Positions 46,281 to 57,108 of a stretch of DNA of 64,000 nt are shown here, one piece after another. Position 1 is the stretch's first letter; every line of letters begins with the position of its first letter. Both the position numbers and the translations under genes were made by a program. Below the pieces are notes generated by a model that saw only the letters and a program-made list of their open reading frames with translations, was not told where the DNA came from and did no database searches. The stretch lies in the NCBI RefSeq assembly GCF_947500655.1, contig NZ_CANMSK010000001.1:405333-469332 (forward strand), in the 5' to 3' direction. The DNA is from an uncultured Psychrosphaera sp. (GTDB lineage: Bacteria > Pseudomonadota > Gammaproteobacteria > Enterobacterales > Alteromonadaceae).

Positions 46281-47366
46281 TTACTCTTCAGACATTGACG
46301 CTAATAGGTCAGCTTGGTATTCCGTCATTAGAGGGTGTAAAACACAATCTAAATCACCTTCCATAATTTCATTTAGTTTATACAAGGTTAAGTTGATTCT
46401 GTGCTCTGACATTCTTCCTTGTGGGAAGTTATAGGTTCTAACACGTTCTGAACGGTCACCACTGGCTACTAAGTTACGACGCATTCCCGTTTCTTCCGCC
46501 ATACGTTTTTCATCTTCTGCAGCTTGTAACCTTGCAGATAATACTGACATAGCTTGAGCTCTGTTCTTGTGTTGAGAACGTTGATCTTGGCACTCAACAA
46601 CCGTTCCCGTTGGCATATGCGTTATACGGATAGCCGAGTCAGTTTTATTTACGTGCTGACCACCAGCTCCCGATGCACGGAAAGTATCAATTTTTAAATC
46701 GGCTGAATTAATCTCAATGGCATCAGCTTCTGGAATTTCAGGCATAACTACAACGGTACAAGCCGATGTATGAACTCGACCTTGTGATTCAGTTTCTGGT
46801 ACGCGTTGAACTCGGTGACCACCAGATTCAAACTTCATAGTGCCGTAAACATCATTACCCGTAATATGAGCAATAACCTCTTTAAATCCACCTTGATCGC
46901 TTTCATTAGAAGTGATCACTTCTAACTTCCACTTCTTAGATTCAATATAACGGCTATACATACGGAATAAATCACCTGCAAATATTGCAGCTTCATCACC
47001 ACCAGCACCAGCTCTGATCTCTAAGAAGCAGTTATTACTGTCGTTTGGATCTTTAGGTAGCATAAGCAGTTGAAGTTCTTGATCTAAACGTGCAATTTCA
47101 GCTTTAGATGCTTTAAATTCTTCCTGCGCCATTTCTCGCATTTCAGCATCGTCTTCATCCATCATCAACTTTGCTTCTTCAAGATCGTCTTCAGCGCTTT
47201 GATATTGTTTAAATGTAACCGTAAGATCTTCTAAATCAGAATATTCTTTTGACAAGGTACGAAACTTATCCTGATCTGAAATTATTTGTGCATCACTTAT
47301 TAGTGCTTCTACTTCTTCTCTGCGTTCAACAAGTGTTTCTAATTTACTTCTGATTGAGTCTTTCAT
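46281..47366 (-). CDS. prfA: Peptide chain release factor 1
   Basis: A 361-residue class I release factor of standard length. It has the GGQ motif in [20 protein letters not shown], target of PrmC methylation, and a PxT-like codon recognition region in [22 protein letters not shown], which sits as in RF1 (PVT/PET) and not as in RF2 (SPF). There is no programmed frameshift. Its ATG overlaps the hemA stop by four bases (ATGA), so it is translationally coupled to hemA. Confidence 0.97.
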   Translation of the reverse strand: MKDSIRSKLETLVERREEVEALISDAQIISDQDKFRTLSKEYSDLEDLTVTFKQYQSAEDDLEEAKLMMDEDDAEMREMAQEEFKASKAEIARLDQELQLLMLPKDPNDSNNCFLEIRAGAGGDEAAIFAGDLFRMYSRYIESKKWKLEVITSNESDQGGFKEVIAHITGNDVYGTMKFESGGHRVQRVPETESQGRVHTSACTVVVMPEIPEADAIEINSADLKIDTFRASGAGGQHVNKTDSAIRITHMPTGTVVECQDQRSQHKNRAQAMSVLSARLQAAEDEKRMAEETGMRRNLVASGDRSERVRTYNFPQGRMSEHRINLTLYKLNEIMEGDLDCVLHPLMTEYQADLLASMSEE

Positions 47367-48613
47367 CGGATCCCTAATACTGCTTTTATTGCGGTTAATT
47401 CCTGCACATTTTGTTTTTCTGCAGCATCTTTTAAGGCAGAAGTTGGTGCGTGAATTAATTTATTTGTTAATTTATTCGCTAATTCTTTTAATATTTGTTC
47501 TACATCATTACCTGATTGAAGTTGGTTTATCGCTCGTTCTAACAATTCATCTTTAATCGCTAAACTTTGATCACGATAGTCGCGAATTAAATCAACAGAC
47601 TCTAATGAGTTTAGCCAATCATCAAATATATTGGCCTTTTCTTGAATAATAACTTCTGCGTCTTCTGCCGCTTCCGTTCTTGCCTGCATATTTTGCGCGA
47701 CAATCTCTTGCAAGTCGTCAACAGTATACAAATACGCATCGTCTAATTCTGCAACTTGAGATTCAATATCTCTTGGTACCGCTAAGTCTACTAAAAACAT
47801 AGGTCGATGTTTGCGTCGTTTTAAAACATTTTCAACCATGCCTTTACCTATAATTGGCAAAGTACTGGCGGTTGAACTGATCACAACATCTGCTTCTAAC
47901 ATCTGATCAGGTATTTGCGCTATGGTACAAGTTTTGGCCGCGAACTGCTCAGCAACTAATTTAGCTTTGCTTAAGGTTCTATTTGCCACCACTATATCTT
48001 TAGCTCCTTGCTCAAAAATATGTTTAGCGACTAACTCAATGGTTTCGCCTGCGCCAACTAATAACACTTTTTTATTATCAAAGCTGCCAAAAACTTGCTT
48101 GGCGAGCGTTACTGCAGCATAAGCTACCGATACTGCATTAACCGCTATATCAGTTTCTGTTCTAACTTTTTTAGCAACAGAAAACACTTGCTGAAACATA
48201 CGTTCAAAATAAGTTTTTACCGTCCCCATCGACTTTGCTTGTTGGTATGCTTGTTTTACTTGGCCGAGTATTTGCGGCTCACCCAACACCATAGAATCCA
48301 ATCCACTGGCAACTCGCATTAAATGAGTGGTTGCTGAAACATCTTTTTGCACATATAAGTGTTGATCTAAGTCGGGCTCTGGTACTAAATGGAAATCGGC
48401 TAACCAAGACGTTAGTGTTTCTGAATTTATATTTTCACCAAAACAATATATTTCTGTTCTATTGCATGTAGATAAAATTACGGCTTCATCACATAAGCCG
48501 TCGGTGACTACCGACTCTAATGCTTCAGATAGTCGTTCCGGCGTAAACGCTAGGCGTTCGCGCAACTCAACTGATGCTGTTTTGTGATTTATTCCTAATG
48601 CAAGAACCGTCAT
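47363..48613 (-). CDS. hemA: Glutamyl-tRNA reductase
   Basis: A 416-residue enzyme of standard length. The catalytic Cys lies in [12 protein letters not shown], the N-terminus [17 protein letters not shown] is typical, and the NADPH-binding domain begins at [16 protein letters not shown]. It reduces Glu-tRNA to glutamate-1-semialdehyde, the first step of haem synthesis by the C5 route. It heads the operon hemA-prfA-prmC and diverges from lolB with 170 bp between the starts, the arrangement known from E. coli. Confidence 0.97.
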   Translation of the reverse strand: MTVLALGINHKTASVELRERLAFTPERLSEALESVVTDGLCDEAVILSTCNRTEIYCFGENINSETLTSWLADFHLVPEPDLDQHLYVQKDVSATTHLMRVASGLDSMVLGEPQILGQVKQAYQQAKSMGTVKTYFERMFQQVFSVAKKVRTETDIAVNAVSVAYAAVTLAKQVFGSFDNKKVLLVGAGETIELVAKHIFEQGAKDIVVANRTLSKAKLVAEQFAAKTCTIAQIPDQMLEADVVISSTASTLPIIGKGMVENVLKRRKHRPMFLVDLAVPRDIESQVAELDDAYLYTVDDLQEIVAQNMQARTEAAEDAEVIIQEKANIFDDWLNSLESVDLIRDYRDQSLAIKDELLERAINQLQSGNDVEQILKELANKLTNKLIHAPTSALKDAAEKQNVQELTAIKAVLGIR

Positions 48614-48783
48614 ATAAATGGCTTAATTCCGAACCCTTTGAAGAAAGGCGGCAATTCTACGAAAAAGCGGAGGTATTTAAAAGCCTTAACATGACTAATC
48701 TCAATAGTATTTATTAACTAATAAATTGATTTTCATTTTTTATCTGGGAAAATGGCACAACTTAACCGCCATAATTACACTTT

Positions 48784-49386
48784 ATGAAACCTTTAAAAAA
48801 CATATTCCAACCAATCCTAGTCGCGTTACTTGCTGTATTTTTATCATCATGTAGCCTTTTACAGACCCAGTCTAATGCAAATTTAAAATTACCAGCAGAC
48901 ATTAATAAACTTAAGTCATGGACGGTTCGGGGTAAAGTATTAATCAAAACCGACACCGAAAATGTATCAGGTTATTTTTATTGGCATAAAGACCTAGAAA
49001 CCAATCAATTTTCTTTAAATGCCTTTATTGGCATCAATATTCTGAGTTTAACCACAGAAAATGGCATATCGACATTAGAATTTGGCGGTAGTGTTTACCA
49101 AGACACAAACCCAACTCGGTTAATACAAACCGTCACTGGATTAGACCTGCCTATCGAAAATTTAGAGTTTTGGGTTCGTGGTCAGCTAACTGGCACTGAA
49201 AAACACATAGTACGAAACAGTACAAATATAAAACAATTCATCCAGATAAATAAACAACAGAAATGGCAAGTTAAGTATTCAAAATACCAAAAACAGAATA
49301 TTTACCACTTACCTATGGCTATCTCTTTGACTGGCAAAAACACAAAATTAAAACTATCCGTTTCAAGTTGGGAGTTTTTACTTTAA
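48784..49386 (+). CDS. lolB: Outer-membrane lipoprotein receptor LolB
   Basis: A 200-residue lipoprotein: signal peptide with lipobox LSSC (Cys 23), then WTVRGKVLIKTDTENVSGYFYWHKD, typical of LolB, and LIQTVTGLDLPIENLEFWVRGQL. LolB accepts lipoproteins from LolA and inserts them in the outer membrane. The stop codon overlaps the ispE start (TAATG), and the order lolB-ispE-prs is the classic gammaproteobacterial arrangement. Confidence 0.93.
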   Translation: MKPLKNIFQPILVALLAVFLSSCSLLQTQSNANLKLPADINKLKSWTVRGKVLIKTDTENVSGYFYWHKDLETNQFSLNAFIGINILSLTTENGISTLEFGGSVYQDTNPTRLIQTVTGLDLPIENLEFWVRGQLTGTEKHIVRNSTNIKQFIQINKQQKWQVKYSKYQKQNIYHLPMAISLTGKNTKLKLSVSSWEFLL

Positions 49387-50273
49387 TGCCAACCAAGCAG
49401 CCAATTACCTCTTTAACACTTACATCACCAGCCAAGCTTAATTTATTTCTGCATATTAATGGCCGTTTAGATAATGGCTATCATGAATTACAATCTTTAT
49501 TCCACTTTTTAGATAAAGGTGATGAATTAACATTTGAACTTACCAATGATGGAAAAGTAAGCTTAGATTGTAATTTACCTGAGTTGATCACTGAGCAAAA
49601 TTTAATTATTAAAGCCATTAATGCACTCAAACCATTATTAACAGAAAAAAATAAGCACTTTGGTGTAAACATTAATTTGCATAAGGTTTTACCTATGGGT
49701 GGTGGCGTTGGTGGCGGTTCATCTAACGCAGCAACCACTTTGCTCGCATTAAATCAGTTATGGCAATTACACCTCTCACCAGAAAAGTTAGAAAGAATTG
49801 GTAAAAATTTAGGTGCTGACGTGCCTATTTTTATTCGAGGAAAATCGTCAATTGCCGAAGGTATTGGCGAAAAGTTATTTGACTACCCTATCGCTGAAAA
49901 ATGGTATTTGGTGCTAACACCCAATGTACACGTGAATACCGCACTTTTATTTAACAGTGATAAATTGCCTAGAGACACAAAGAAAGTACCGCTAGAACAA
50001 CTAAATTACACAGGATTAACTCCAGATCATAAAAATGATTTTGAAACTTTAGTCTATAAAAACTATCCAGCCGTTGCCAAAGCATTGGACTGGTTGTTAG
50101 AATACGCGCCTGCCAGATTAACTGGCACTGGTGCTTGTGTATTTTCAGTATTTGAAAATACACAAGAAGCCGAAACAATTTTTACTATGTTGCCTGCGAC
50201 GATGTCTGGTTTTATTGCAAAAGGTTGTAATATTTCTATCACACATCAACAACTACGTGAGCAATTAAATTAG
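49386..50273 (+). CDS. ispE: 4-diphosphocytidyl-2-C-methyl-D-erythritol kinase
   Basis: The ATG at 49386 overlaps the lolB stop by one base and gives 295 residues, the family's normal length; the TTG at 49368 is rejected. GHMP kinase motifs are SPAKLNLFLHINGRLDNGYHEL (substrate) and PMGGGVGGGSSNAATTL (ATP), with the third motif in ARLTGTGACVFSVF. It phosphorylates CDP-ME in the MEP route to isoprenoids. Translationally coupled to lolB and followed by prs. Confidence 0.96.
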   Translation: MPTKQPITSLTLTSPAKLNLFLHINGRLDNGYHELQSLFHFLDKGDELTFELTNDGKVSLDCNLPELITEQNLIIKAINALKPLLTEKNKHFGVNINLHKVLPMGGGVGGGSSNAATTLLALNQLWQLHLSPEKLERIGKNLGADVPIFIRGKSSIAEGIGEKLFDYPIAEKWYLVLTPNVHVNTALLFNSDKLPRDTKKVPLEQLNYTGLTPDHKNDFETLVYKNYPAVAKALDWLLEYAPARLTGTGACVFSVFENTQEAETIFTMLPATMSGFIAKGCNISITHQQLREQLN

Positions 50274-50332
50274 AAATATTGGCAATTTATGTTCTCTATT
50301 TCTCACACTTAACGAAGCTATAGGATAACTCT

Positions 50333-51289
50333 GTGCCTGATATAAAGCTCTTCGCTGGAAACGCTACCCCAGAACTTGCTGAAATCGTCTGCAATCGTCT
50401 TGATTTAAAACTTGGAAATGCGACTGTTGGCCGTTTTAGCGACGGTGAAATAAGTGTCCAAATTAATGATAACGTTCGTGGCTCTGACGTATTTATTATT
50501 CAATCTACTTGTGCTCCCTGCAATGACAATCTAATGGAATTGATTGTTATGGTTGATGCATTACGTAGAGCATCCGCTGGGAGAATTACAGCGGTTATTC
50601 CATACTTTGGTTACGCTAGACAAGACCGTCGTGTACGTTCTGCTCGTGTTCCTATTACTGCAAAGGTTGTTGCAGACTTTTTATCAAGCGTTGGTGTTGA
50701 CCGCGTTTTGACTGTTGATTTACATGCAGAACAAATTCAAGGTTTCTTTGATGTTCCAGTAGATAATGTATTTGGCAGTCCAATTTTAGTTGAAGATATG
50801 CGCGCACAAGGCTTTGATATTGCTGATGACGTTGTTGTTGTATCACCAGATATTGGTGGTGTAGTAAGAGCTCGAGCTATCGCTAAATTATTAGACGATA
50901 AAGACTTAGCTATTATCGACAAACGTCGTCCACAAGCTAATGTCGCTCAAGTTATGCATATTATTGGTGATATTGAAGGCCGTGATTGTATCATTGTTGA
51001 CGATATGATCGACACAGGTGGCACGTTATGTAAAGCCGCTGAAGCACTTAAACAACATGGTGCTAAACGTGTATTTGCTTATGCAACTCACCCAATATTT
51101 TCAGGCAATGCCGTTGAGAATCTTAAAAATTCAGTTATTGATGAAGTTATAGTAACTGACTCAATTCCATTGAATCCAGAGATTGCAGCATTACCTAACG
51201 TGCGCCAGTTAACGTTAGGCAACATGCTAGCGGAAGCCATTCGTCGTTTAAGTAATGAAGAATCAATTTCTGCAATGTTTGATCACTAA
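50333..51289 (+). CDS. prs: Ribose-phosphate pyrophosphokinase
   Basis: A 318-residue protein that starts with GTG at 50333, preceded by AGGA at nine bases. The GTG is supported by the family start [15 protein letters not shown]. It shows the flexible-loop and ATP-site motif [32 protein letters not shown] and the PRPP loop [14 protein letters not shown]. It makes PRPP for nucleotides, His and Trp. Very close to E. coli Prs along its length. Two terminators follow; no pth or ychF gene comes after it here. Confidence 0.97.
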   Translation: MPDIKLFAGNATPELAEIVCNRLDLKLGNATVGRFSDGEISVQINDNVRGSDVFIIQSTCAPCNDNLMELIVMVDALRRASAGRITAVIPYFGYARQDRRVRSARVPITAKVVADFLSSVGVDRVLTVDLHAEQIQGFFDVPVDNVFGSPILVEDMRAQGFDIADDVVVVSPDIGGVVRARAIAKLLDDKDLAIIDKRRPQANVAQVMHIIGDIEGRDCIIVDDMIDTGGTLCKAAEALKQHGAKRVFAYATHPIFSGNAVENLKNSVIDEVIVTDSIPLNPEIAALPNVRQLTLGNMLAEAIRRLSNEESISAMFDH

Positions 51290-51304
51290 AGAAACGTTAC
51301 CTAA

Positions 51305-51356
51305 ACCGCTTTACTAAAAGAGTGTCCACAACTAGTTATGGACAGTAAAATGCGGT
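51305..51356 (+). other. Nested inverted repeat downstream of prs
   Basis: Three successive stems share one axis: ACCGC with GCGGT, TTTACT with AGTAAA-like GTAAA, and TGTCCA with TGGACA, closed by a ten-base loop. It starts 16 bp after the prs stop, ahead of the terminator. It may protect the 3' end of the prs message. Confidence 0.45.
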
Positions 51357-51380
51357 AAAAGTAAGAGTTAATTTAGTAAC

Positions 51381-51413
51381 AAAAAATCCGTCCAATGTGA
51401 CGGATTTTTTTAT
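51381..51413 (+). terminator. Rho-independent terminator after prs
   Basis: ATCCGTC and GACGGAT form the stem around CAATGT, with A6 before and T7 after. Strong for the plus strand and possibly active for the minus strand. Confidence 0.9.
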
Positions 51414-51419
51414 TCTTAA

Positions 51420-51454
51420 AAAAAAACTCAGTTAATTTCTATTAACTGAGTTTT
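51420..51454 (-). terminator. Rho-independent terminator after cysB
   Basis: ACTCAGTTAAT and ATTAACTGAGT form an 11-bp stem with a four-base loop. On the minus strand it is followed by a T-run of about eight. It is placed 50 bp after the cysB stop, back to back with the prs terminator. Confidence 0.88.
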
Positions 51455-51505
51455 AATGAAGTATTTGATTTAACCTATATTTTCACAGGCATTAACTAAC
51501 AGCTA

Positions 51506-52630
<1,125 letters not shown>

Positions 52631-52683
52631 TTAGTTTATCTATACCATAAACCATTACTTACTGATAAATAGGCTCATTACAA

Positions 52684-53370
52684 ATGGAACGTCCAGTCAT
52701 TGATTTTGCAACTGTACTTGCTTCATCGGCACACGATATGAAAAACGGATTATGTTTATTAATTCAACTTATTGATCAGTTAAGCGAAAAAATGCGGTTA
52801 AATAATATGGATGAGGCTGAAGAACTCGCTAGCATCCATTACGAAGCGTCAAGAATAAATACTAACTTGTTACAAATGTTAGCTATGTATCGAGCAGAGA
52901 AAGATGTTTTACCTCTTAACATAGATAGTTACTACCTAGATGAAACGCTTGAAGAGCTTGTTGCCCAAAATGGTCTTTATATAAATAATAAATCCCTGTC
53001 TGTTACCTTTGATATTGAAGAGGAATTATCTTGGTATTTTGACCAAGACTTAGTGTCTAATTTACTTAATGATATTTTTGTTAATGCCATGCGCTATTGC
53101 AATAATTCGATTATCGTTAGCGCCAAAACACTCAATAACCAGCTTCATGTCACGATTGCTGATGACGGTAATGGTTACCCTGAACATATGCTGCAGTCAG
53201 CTATTTCATCCCCACAAAATATAGAGTTAAATATTAGTCGTACAGGACTTGGTCTATATTTTGCTCAGTTAATTGCAGCGGCTCATGAAGATAATGGGAG
53301 CTACGGTAGTATTAAATTAGAAAATGGTGGTCCACTAAATGGAAGCCTATTCACTTTAGTACTACCCTAA
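52684..53370 (+). CDS. Orphan cytoplasmic sensor histidine kinase-like protein
   Basis: A 228-residue protein with a dimerisation helix carrying a candidate phospho-His (VLASSAHDMKNGLCLLIQL, His 18) and a HATPase domain: N-box NDIFVNAMRYCNN, G1 IADDGNGYP and G2 SRTGLGLYFAQLIA. There is no membrane helix, PAS or other sensor region and no response-regulator neighbour. The whole protein is little more than a bare kinase core. It may take its input from another protein or act as a phosphatase or ATP-dependent switch. It lies divergent from cysB. Confidence 0.85.
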   Translation: MERPVIDFATVLASSAHDMKNGLCLLIQLIDQLSEKMRLNNMDEAEELASIHYEASRINTNLLQMLAMYRAEKDVLPLNIDSYYLDETLEELVAQNGLYINNKSLSVTFDIEEELSWYFDQDLVSNLLNDIFVNAMRYCNNSIIVSAKTLNNQLHVTIADDGNGYPEHMLQSAISSPQNIELNISRTGLGLYFAQLIAAAHEDNGSYGSIKLENGGPLNGSLFTLVLP

Positions 53371-53469
53371 TTACTATAATTTGTTTACTATTATTGAAGT
53401 TAGTGAATTCATTTGATTTTTAGTAACCGTTATTAGAGTCAACTTATCTTGTATTTATTGGAGTAACAA

Positions 53470-54219
53470 ATGGCGATTATCATCGCGTTAATTATCGGTC
53501 TTGTGATCATTGCCGTAATAGCAAATATATTGCAACAGCAAAAAGAAAAGCAAGATGCAGAAAGACGTCAGGAAATGGTCAAATATAAAACGATTGTTGA
53601 AGACACAGAACTCATTATTGCCAATGATGCTAATGTTCCTATCACTAGAAATGGATTTATTATATTACACCGCCGTGTCCTGTATGCTTTAAAGAAAATG
53701 AATTCAACCACGCCGGGCAATAAAGATATACATGCACGCATAAAGGATTGCACTGGCAAAATAGAAGCTAGTGACTTTCGTGTCCTAGATGCGGCGACAT
53801 TAAAAATACCTGAAGCTGAAAAACCATTAATTGCCTTAATCCAAGGTATCAAAAAATACCGTGTTATTTTAAGATCAGAGCACACTAAAGGTAATTTAAC
53901 GGCTCCAGCCTTTATGGAAGAAGATAAAAAAATTGAATTATTGCAGTTAAGAATAAATGTTGAATCGCAAATGCGCAGAGGCAGTAAAGCAAAAGCAAAT
54001 GGTATGACAGGATCTGCACGTCAATATTACGAAAAAGCTTTAGCTACCTTAAATGCCCAAACCTATAGCAATGACTATATTGCCGCAGCAAAACAAAAAG
54101 CAACTAAAGCATTAGCTGATATTGCCAGCCAAATGAGCGCAGCAAGATCAGTAAAAGAAGAAACAGATGAAGATGGTGATAACTTAGATGCTTTATTTGC
54201 ACCTAAGAAAAAGTGGTAA
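53470..54219 (+). CDS. Membrane-anchored helical protein of unknown function
   Basis: A 249-residue protein with one N-terminal membrane helix (AIIIALIIGLVIIAVIANIL) followed by a charged coiled segment (QQQKEKQDAERRQEM). The soluble part is helical, with TPR-like spacing near the end (GSARQYYEKALATLNAQTYSNDYIAAAKQKATKALADIASQ). It seems to be a cytoplasm-facing scaffold. No family is recognised. GGAG precedes the ATG at good distance. A terminator follows directly. Confidence 0.75.
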   Translation: MAIIIALIIGLVIIAVIANILQQQKEKQDAERRQEMVKYKTIVEDTELIIANDANVPITRNGFIILHRRVLYALKKMNSTTPGNKDIHARIKDCTGKIEASDFRVLDAATLKIPEAEKPLIALIQGIKKYRVILRSEHTKGNLTAPAFMEEDKKIELLQLRINVESQMRRGSKAKANGMTGSARQYYEKALATLNAQTYSNDYIAAAKQKATKALADIASQMSAARSVKEETDEDGDNLDALFAPKKKW

Positions 54220-54257
54220 TATTTGCTTACTAGCATTAAATTAGAATCAAAATAGAC

Positions 54258-54281
54258 AAAGCAGGCTCAGCCTGCTTTTTT
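54258..54281 (+). terminator. Rho-independent terminator
   Basis: AAAGCAGGC and GCCTGCTTT form the stem with a three-base loop and a T6 tail, 38 bp after the stop of the helical membrane protein. Confidence 0.9.
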
Positions 54282-54340
54282 ACTTTTAGCCTTACCCCTT
54301 GTAAAACACCGCTGACATTATCAAAACTAAAAATATCAAA

Positions 54341-54778
54341 ATGACTAAATTACAAATTGAGCGTTGGCTGCAGCCACAACAAAAACAAGTTAATCACTTT
54401 TATAAAACTCACAATCAGAATGTTAGTTGTCACAAACGAGACATTATCTTCACAGTTCAAGAGCAAAAAGCCCAAGAGTCAAAATTACAGATCATTGCAG
54501 CTGTATTTATCAGGCACTTAACAACTGAACAAGGCGAGCTAAATTTATTGCGTAGTCTGTTTGTCGCACCTGAATACAGAAATAACAAGGTAGCTTCACA
54601 ATTACTTAACTATGTAATGCAAAATACAACAAGCCACTTAACGACTATCTGTGAGCCAAATTTGGTACCTCTTTACCTGAGTGCTGGCTTTAATATTTGC
54701 GAACACCCCAACCAATCAAAATATTTAGCTAAATTCATCCAACAAGGTAAAGTAGTTTTAACGAGAGAGTCTTGTTAA
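54341..54778 (+). CDS. GNAT family acetyltransferase
   Basis: A 145-residue acetyltransferase; the core is LLRSLFVAPEYRNNKVASQLLNYVMQ, where the acetyl-CoA loop reads RNNKVAS in place of the usual R/Q-x-x-G-x-G/A, and the C-terminal strand LVPLYLSAGFNI is normal for the fold. The Gly residues of the loop are missing, which may lower cofactor affinity. Substrate unknown. Single gene between two terminator-like hairpins. Confidence 0.75.
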   Translation: MTKLQIERWLQPQQKQVNHFYKTHNQNVSCHKRDIIFTVQEQKAQESKLQIIAAVFIRHLTTEQGELNLLRSLFVAPEYRNNKVASQLLNYVMQNTTSHLTTICEPNLVPLYLSAGFNICEHPNQSKYLAKFIQQGKVVLTRESC

Positions 54779-54923
54779 CAATCGTTTTTTATAAATATTT
54801 TAAACACGAACTAGCCAATAAAAAACCTCACTAACTTAACTACTATTTCTAATAATTTAATTATTGAGGTTTCATCTTGCTAGATTCAAATCGAGCTATT
54901 TAAAACTGGGTGCTATAGCTTAC

Positions 54924-55307
54924 TTATTTGGTGTGAAAGCCTTTTTCAGTCCACTCCATCATGCCACCAGCAACAGAAAATACATTAGTAAATCCCATTT
55001 TTTGTAATGATTCAGTTGCTAAAGCAGAACGAGCTCCAGAGCGACAAATAACATACATATCTAGCTTGTTCATTTCTTCTAATGGGAATTCAGCGTCTTT
55101 AAATTCTGGATGCATTTGTAATTTCATTTCTAGTACGCCACGAGGGAAATTCACAGCTCCCGGAATATGACCTGTACTAAATTCCTCTGATTCCCTAACA
55201 TCTATCAAGACTATGTCATTGGCCAAATGTACGGCTAACTCTTCAACGGAAACTTCTTTAATTGTGTCTTTCATTTCTTGAACTAATTGTGCAGCTGACT
55301 TAATCAT
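54924..55307 (-). CDS. Rhodanese-like domain protein
   Basis: A 127-residue single-domain rhodanese. The catalytic Cys lies in YVICRSGARSALATESL, and DIVLIDVRESEEFSTGHIPGAVNFPRG is the typical fold start. It moves sulfane sulfur to an acceptor in the cytoplasm; no signal peptide is present. It lies 78 bp downstream of a TauE/SafE exporter gene on the same strand. This pair is common in sulfur-handling units and suggests joint expression. Confidence 0.92.
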   Translation of the reverse strand: MIKSAAQLVQEMKDTIKEVSVEELAVHLANDIVLIDVRESEEFSTGHIPGAVNFPRGVLEMKLQMHPEFKDAEFPLEEMNKLDMYVICRSGARSALATESLQKMGFTNVFSVAGGMMEWTEKGFHTK

Positions 55308-55385
55308 TTGAACCTCTTTTCCACTCTTAATAAAAATATTATTTTTGTTGAAACAACCTACCTAATTTATTAATAATCACATCGA

Positions 55386-56135
55386 CTAAAACACTTTATC
55401 GATTAAGATAAAGCTTGCCATTAAAATCAAAAACAAACCAAATAACCGTGTTAATAACGCTTGGTTTATAAACTGCTTTAACCAAAGGCCAAAATAAGAT
55501 CCCACAATGCCGACTAAAGCGATAACAACTAATATAGACCATTCAATTTCACTGAATAAAGCCATTGAGTGTTCATGGTAAGAAAATAAACCAATGCTTG
55601 ATTGTAAAAATATAATAATGACACTGGTAGATACGGCTTTATTAATTGGTAATTTGGACAATAAAACAAGGGCTGGGACAATCAAAAATCCACCACCTAC
55701 CCCAATAAAACCAGTTACAAAACCAACCGCTAATCCAATAACTATTAATATGAGATTACTTACCGCATCACCAGACATGTCGTCTTTCATGGTTAACATT
55801 TTAATAGCGGCAATAAACATTAAACCAACAAACACTGACATTTGTATGATTGGAGCAGCTTGAGAACCATAATAAGCACCAACATAACTGCCTAGCAAAC
55901 CAGGTAAAGCAAAATAAATTAAATGGACTTTACTAACGCCATTTTTAATTATTTGAGGGATAGCGGTAAAAAACGAAATAATAGCAACAATAAACAAAGA
56001 GCCGATAACCGCCACTTTCTCGTCATAACCTAGTAGGTAAATTAAAGTCGGTAACGTTAATATTGCGCCACCAGAACCAAATATCCCAAGGGACAGGCCG
56101 ATAATGATAGCGCTTATAATGGTTAGTTCAGACAA
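55386..56135 (-). CDS. Sulfite exporter TauE/SafE family protein
   Basis: A 249-residue membrane protein with about eight helices. It has the repeated TauE/SafE (PF01925) motif GLSLGIFGSGGAILTLPTLIYLLG in the first half and GFVTGFIGVGGGFLIVPALVLLSKLPINKAVSTSVIII in the second. Members export sulfite, sulfoacetate or related organosulfur anions. With the rhodanese gene downstream the likely job is sulfur anion transport, inferred from context. Confidence 0.92.
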   Translation of the reverse strand: MSELTIISAIIIGLSLGIFGSGGAILTLPTLIYLLGYDEKVAVIGSLFIVAIISFFTAIPQIIKNGVSKVHLIYFALPGLLGSYVGAYYGSQAAPIIQMSVFVGLMFIAAIKMLTMKDDMSGDAVSNLILIVIGLAVGFVTGFIGVGGGFLIVPALVLLSKLPINKAVSTSVIIIFLQSSIGLFSYHEHSMALFSEIEWSILVVIALVGIVGSYFGLWLKQFINQALLTRLFGLFLILMASFILIDKVF

Positions 56136-56221
56136 AATGCTCTCATTACAATAAAGTTTATTACAATATTTACTTATATTAGCGTTTACTTATGTAACTG
56201 TCATGGCTTATTTAAAATATC

Positions 56222-57031
56222 TTAGTTTTTAACTTTACTAGGGTTAGATGAGGTCCTTGATACTGCAGGTTGAAATGCTGACTTAAAACTACGTTTTGAA
56301 CGAATTGGCGTTAATGGCCACTCTCTTTTTTTAGCAGTAATAACGCATACACTACCAATTTTTGGGAGGTATTTTTTTAATACAACTTGTAACCAATTAC
56401 TGGCACTTTTGTTCCAAGATCCCTTGTCTGAATAAGCTTTATTTGAAATTTCCTTATTTGAAAGTAAGGTGGAATAACAACAATATTCTTGTTCCGTAAT
56501 TTCAAAGCCTAGTAACTCCAACCAATCTTTTATTCTACCAATAGAAAATAGTCGAGCTTGCCACAAAGGAGATTTAGTTTTAAATGGCCATAACTTGGAG
56601 AAAATAAACAAAGAGAAAGGATTGAATACCGATAGTACTAAATTACCATTTGGCATTAATACCCGATGAATTTCCCTTAATACTTGATGGGGATCGCAAG
56701 CAAACTCTAATTCATGATTCATTAATACCAAATCAACGGAATTGGTTGCTAATGCTAACTGGTCAAATTCACTTAACAAGTTTATTGAATGTGAACACTC
56801 CGTTGTTGTACTTACATGGTTAGGAGCCACATTAACTTGATGTTTAATAAGACAGGAATTAGTATCCAGTGCACTACTTAAATGGCCTAATTTTATTAAG
56901 TGGTGGCCAAAACTTAATTTAAGCCTATGACTTATTATCTCATTCTGAATATGTTTTAATTCTTTACCAGTGAGTATCTGACTCCAGTGAGTTAATGACT
57001 CAGCTCCAGTATAAGTTAATGCAGGTTTCAT
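56222..57031 (-). CDS. SAM-dependent methyltransferase (YafS-like)
   Basis: A 269-residue protein of the Methyltransf_11 group. The acidic-loop and post-motif region is DLVLMNHELEFACDPHQVLREIHRVLMPNGNLVLSVFNPFSLF; the first SAM motif is weak in this sequence (GHHLIKLGHLSSALD). The location divergent from gloB, 77 bp apart, is the same as for yafS in E. coli, and this supports the YafS-like label. The C-terminus is Lys/Arg/Ser-rich. The substrate is unknown. Confidence 0.82.
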   Translation of the reverse strand: MKPALTYTGAESLTHWSQILTGKELKHIQNEIISHRLKLSFGHHLIKLGHLSSALDTNSCLIKHQVNVAPNHVSTTTECSHSINLLSEFDQLALATNSVDLVLMNHELEFACDPHQVLREIHRVLMPNGNLVLSVFNPFSLFIFSKLWPFKTKSPLWQARLFSIGRIKDWLELLGFEITEQEYCCYSTLLSNKEISNKAYSDKGSWNKSASNWLQVVLKKYLPKIGSVCVITAKKREWPLTPIRSKRSFKSAFQPAVSRTSSNPSKVKN

Positions 57032-57108
57032 TAAACGTACTCACTATAAACAATAAATTATTAACGATAACGCCCGTAATACCCATTATATTAAATATAG
57101 GCATTTTT

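Noticed and set aside
54821..54872. Terminator hairpin after the GNAT gene at 54341
   Set aside because: AACCTCA and TGAGGTT can pair, but the loop is over 30 bases and no good T-run follows, so it is not listed as a feature.
56995..57108. N-terminal extension of gloB
   Set aside because: The extra codons overlap the start of the divergent methyltransferase gene and have no family similarity. The ATG at 57109 gives the standard protein.
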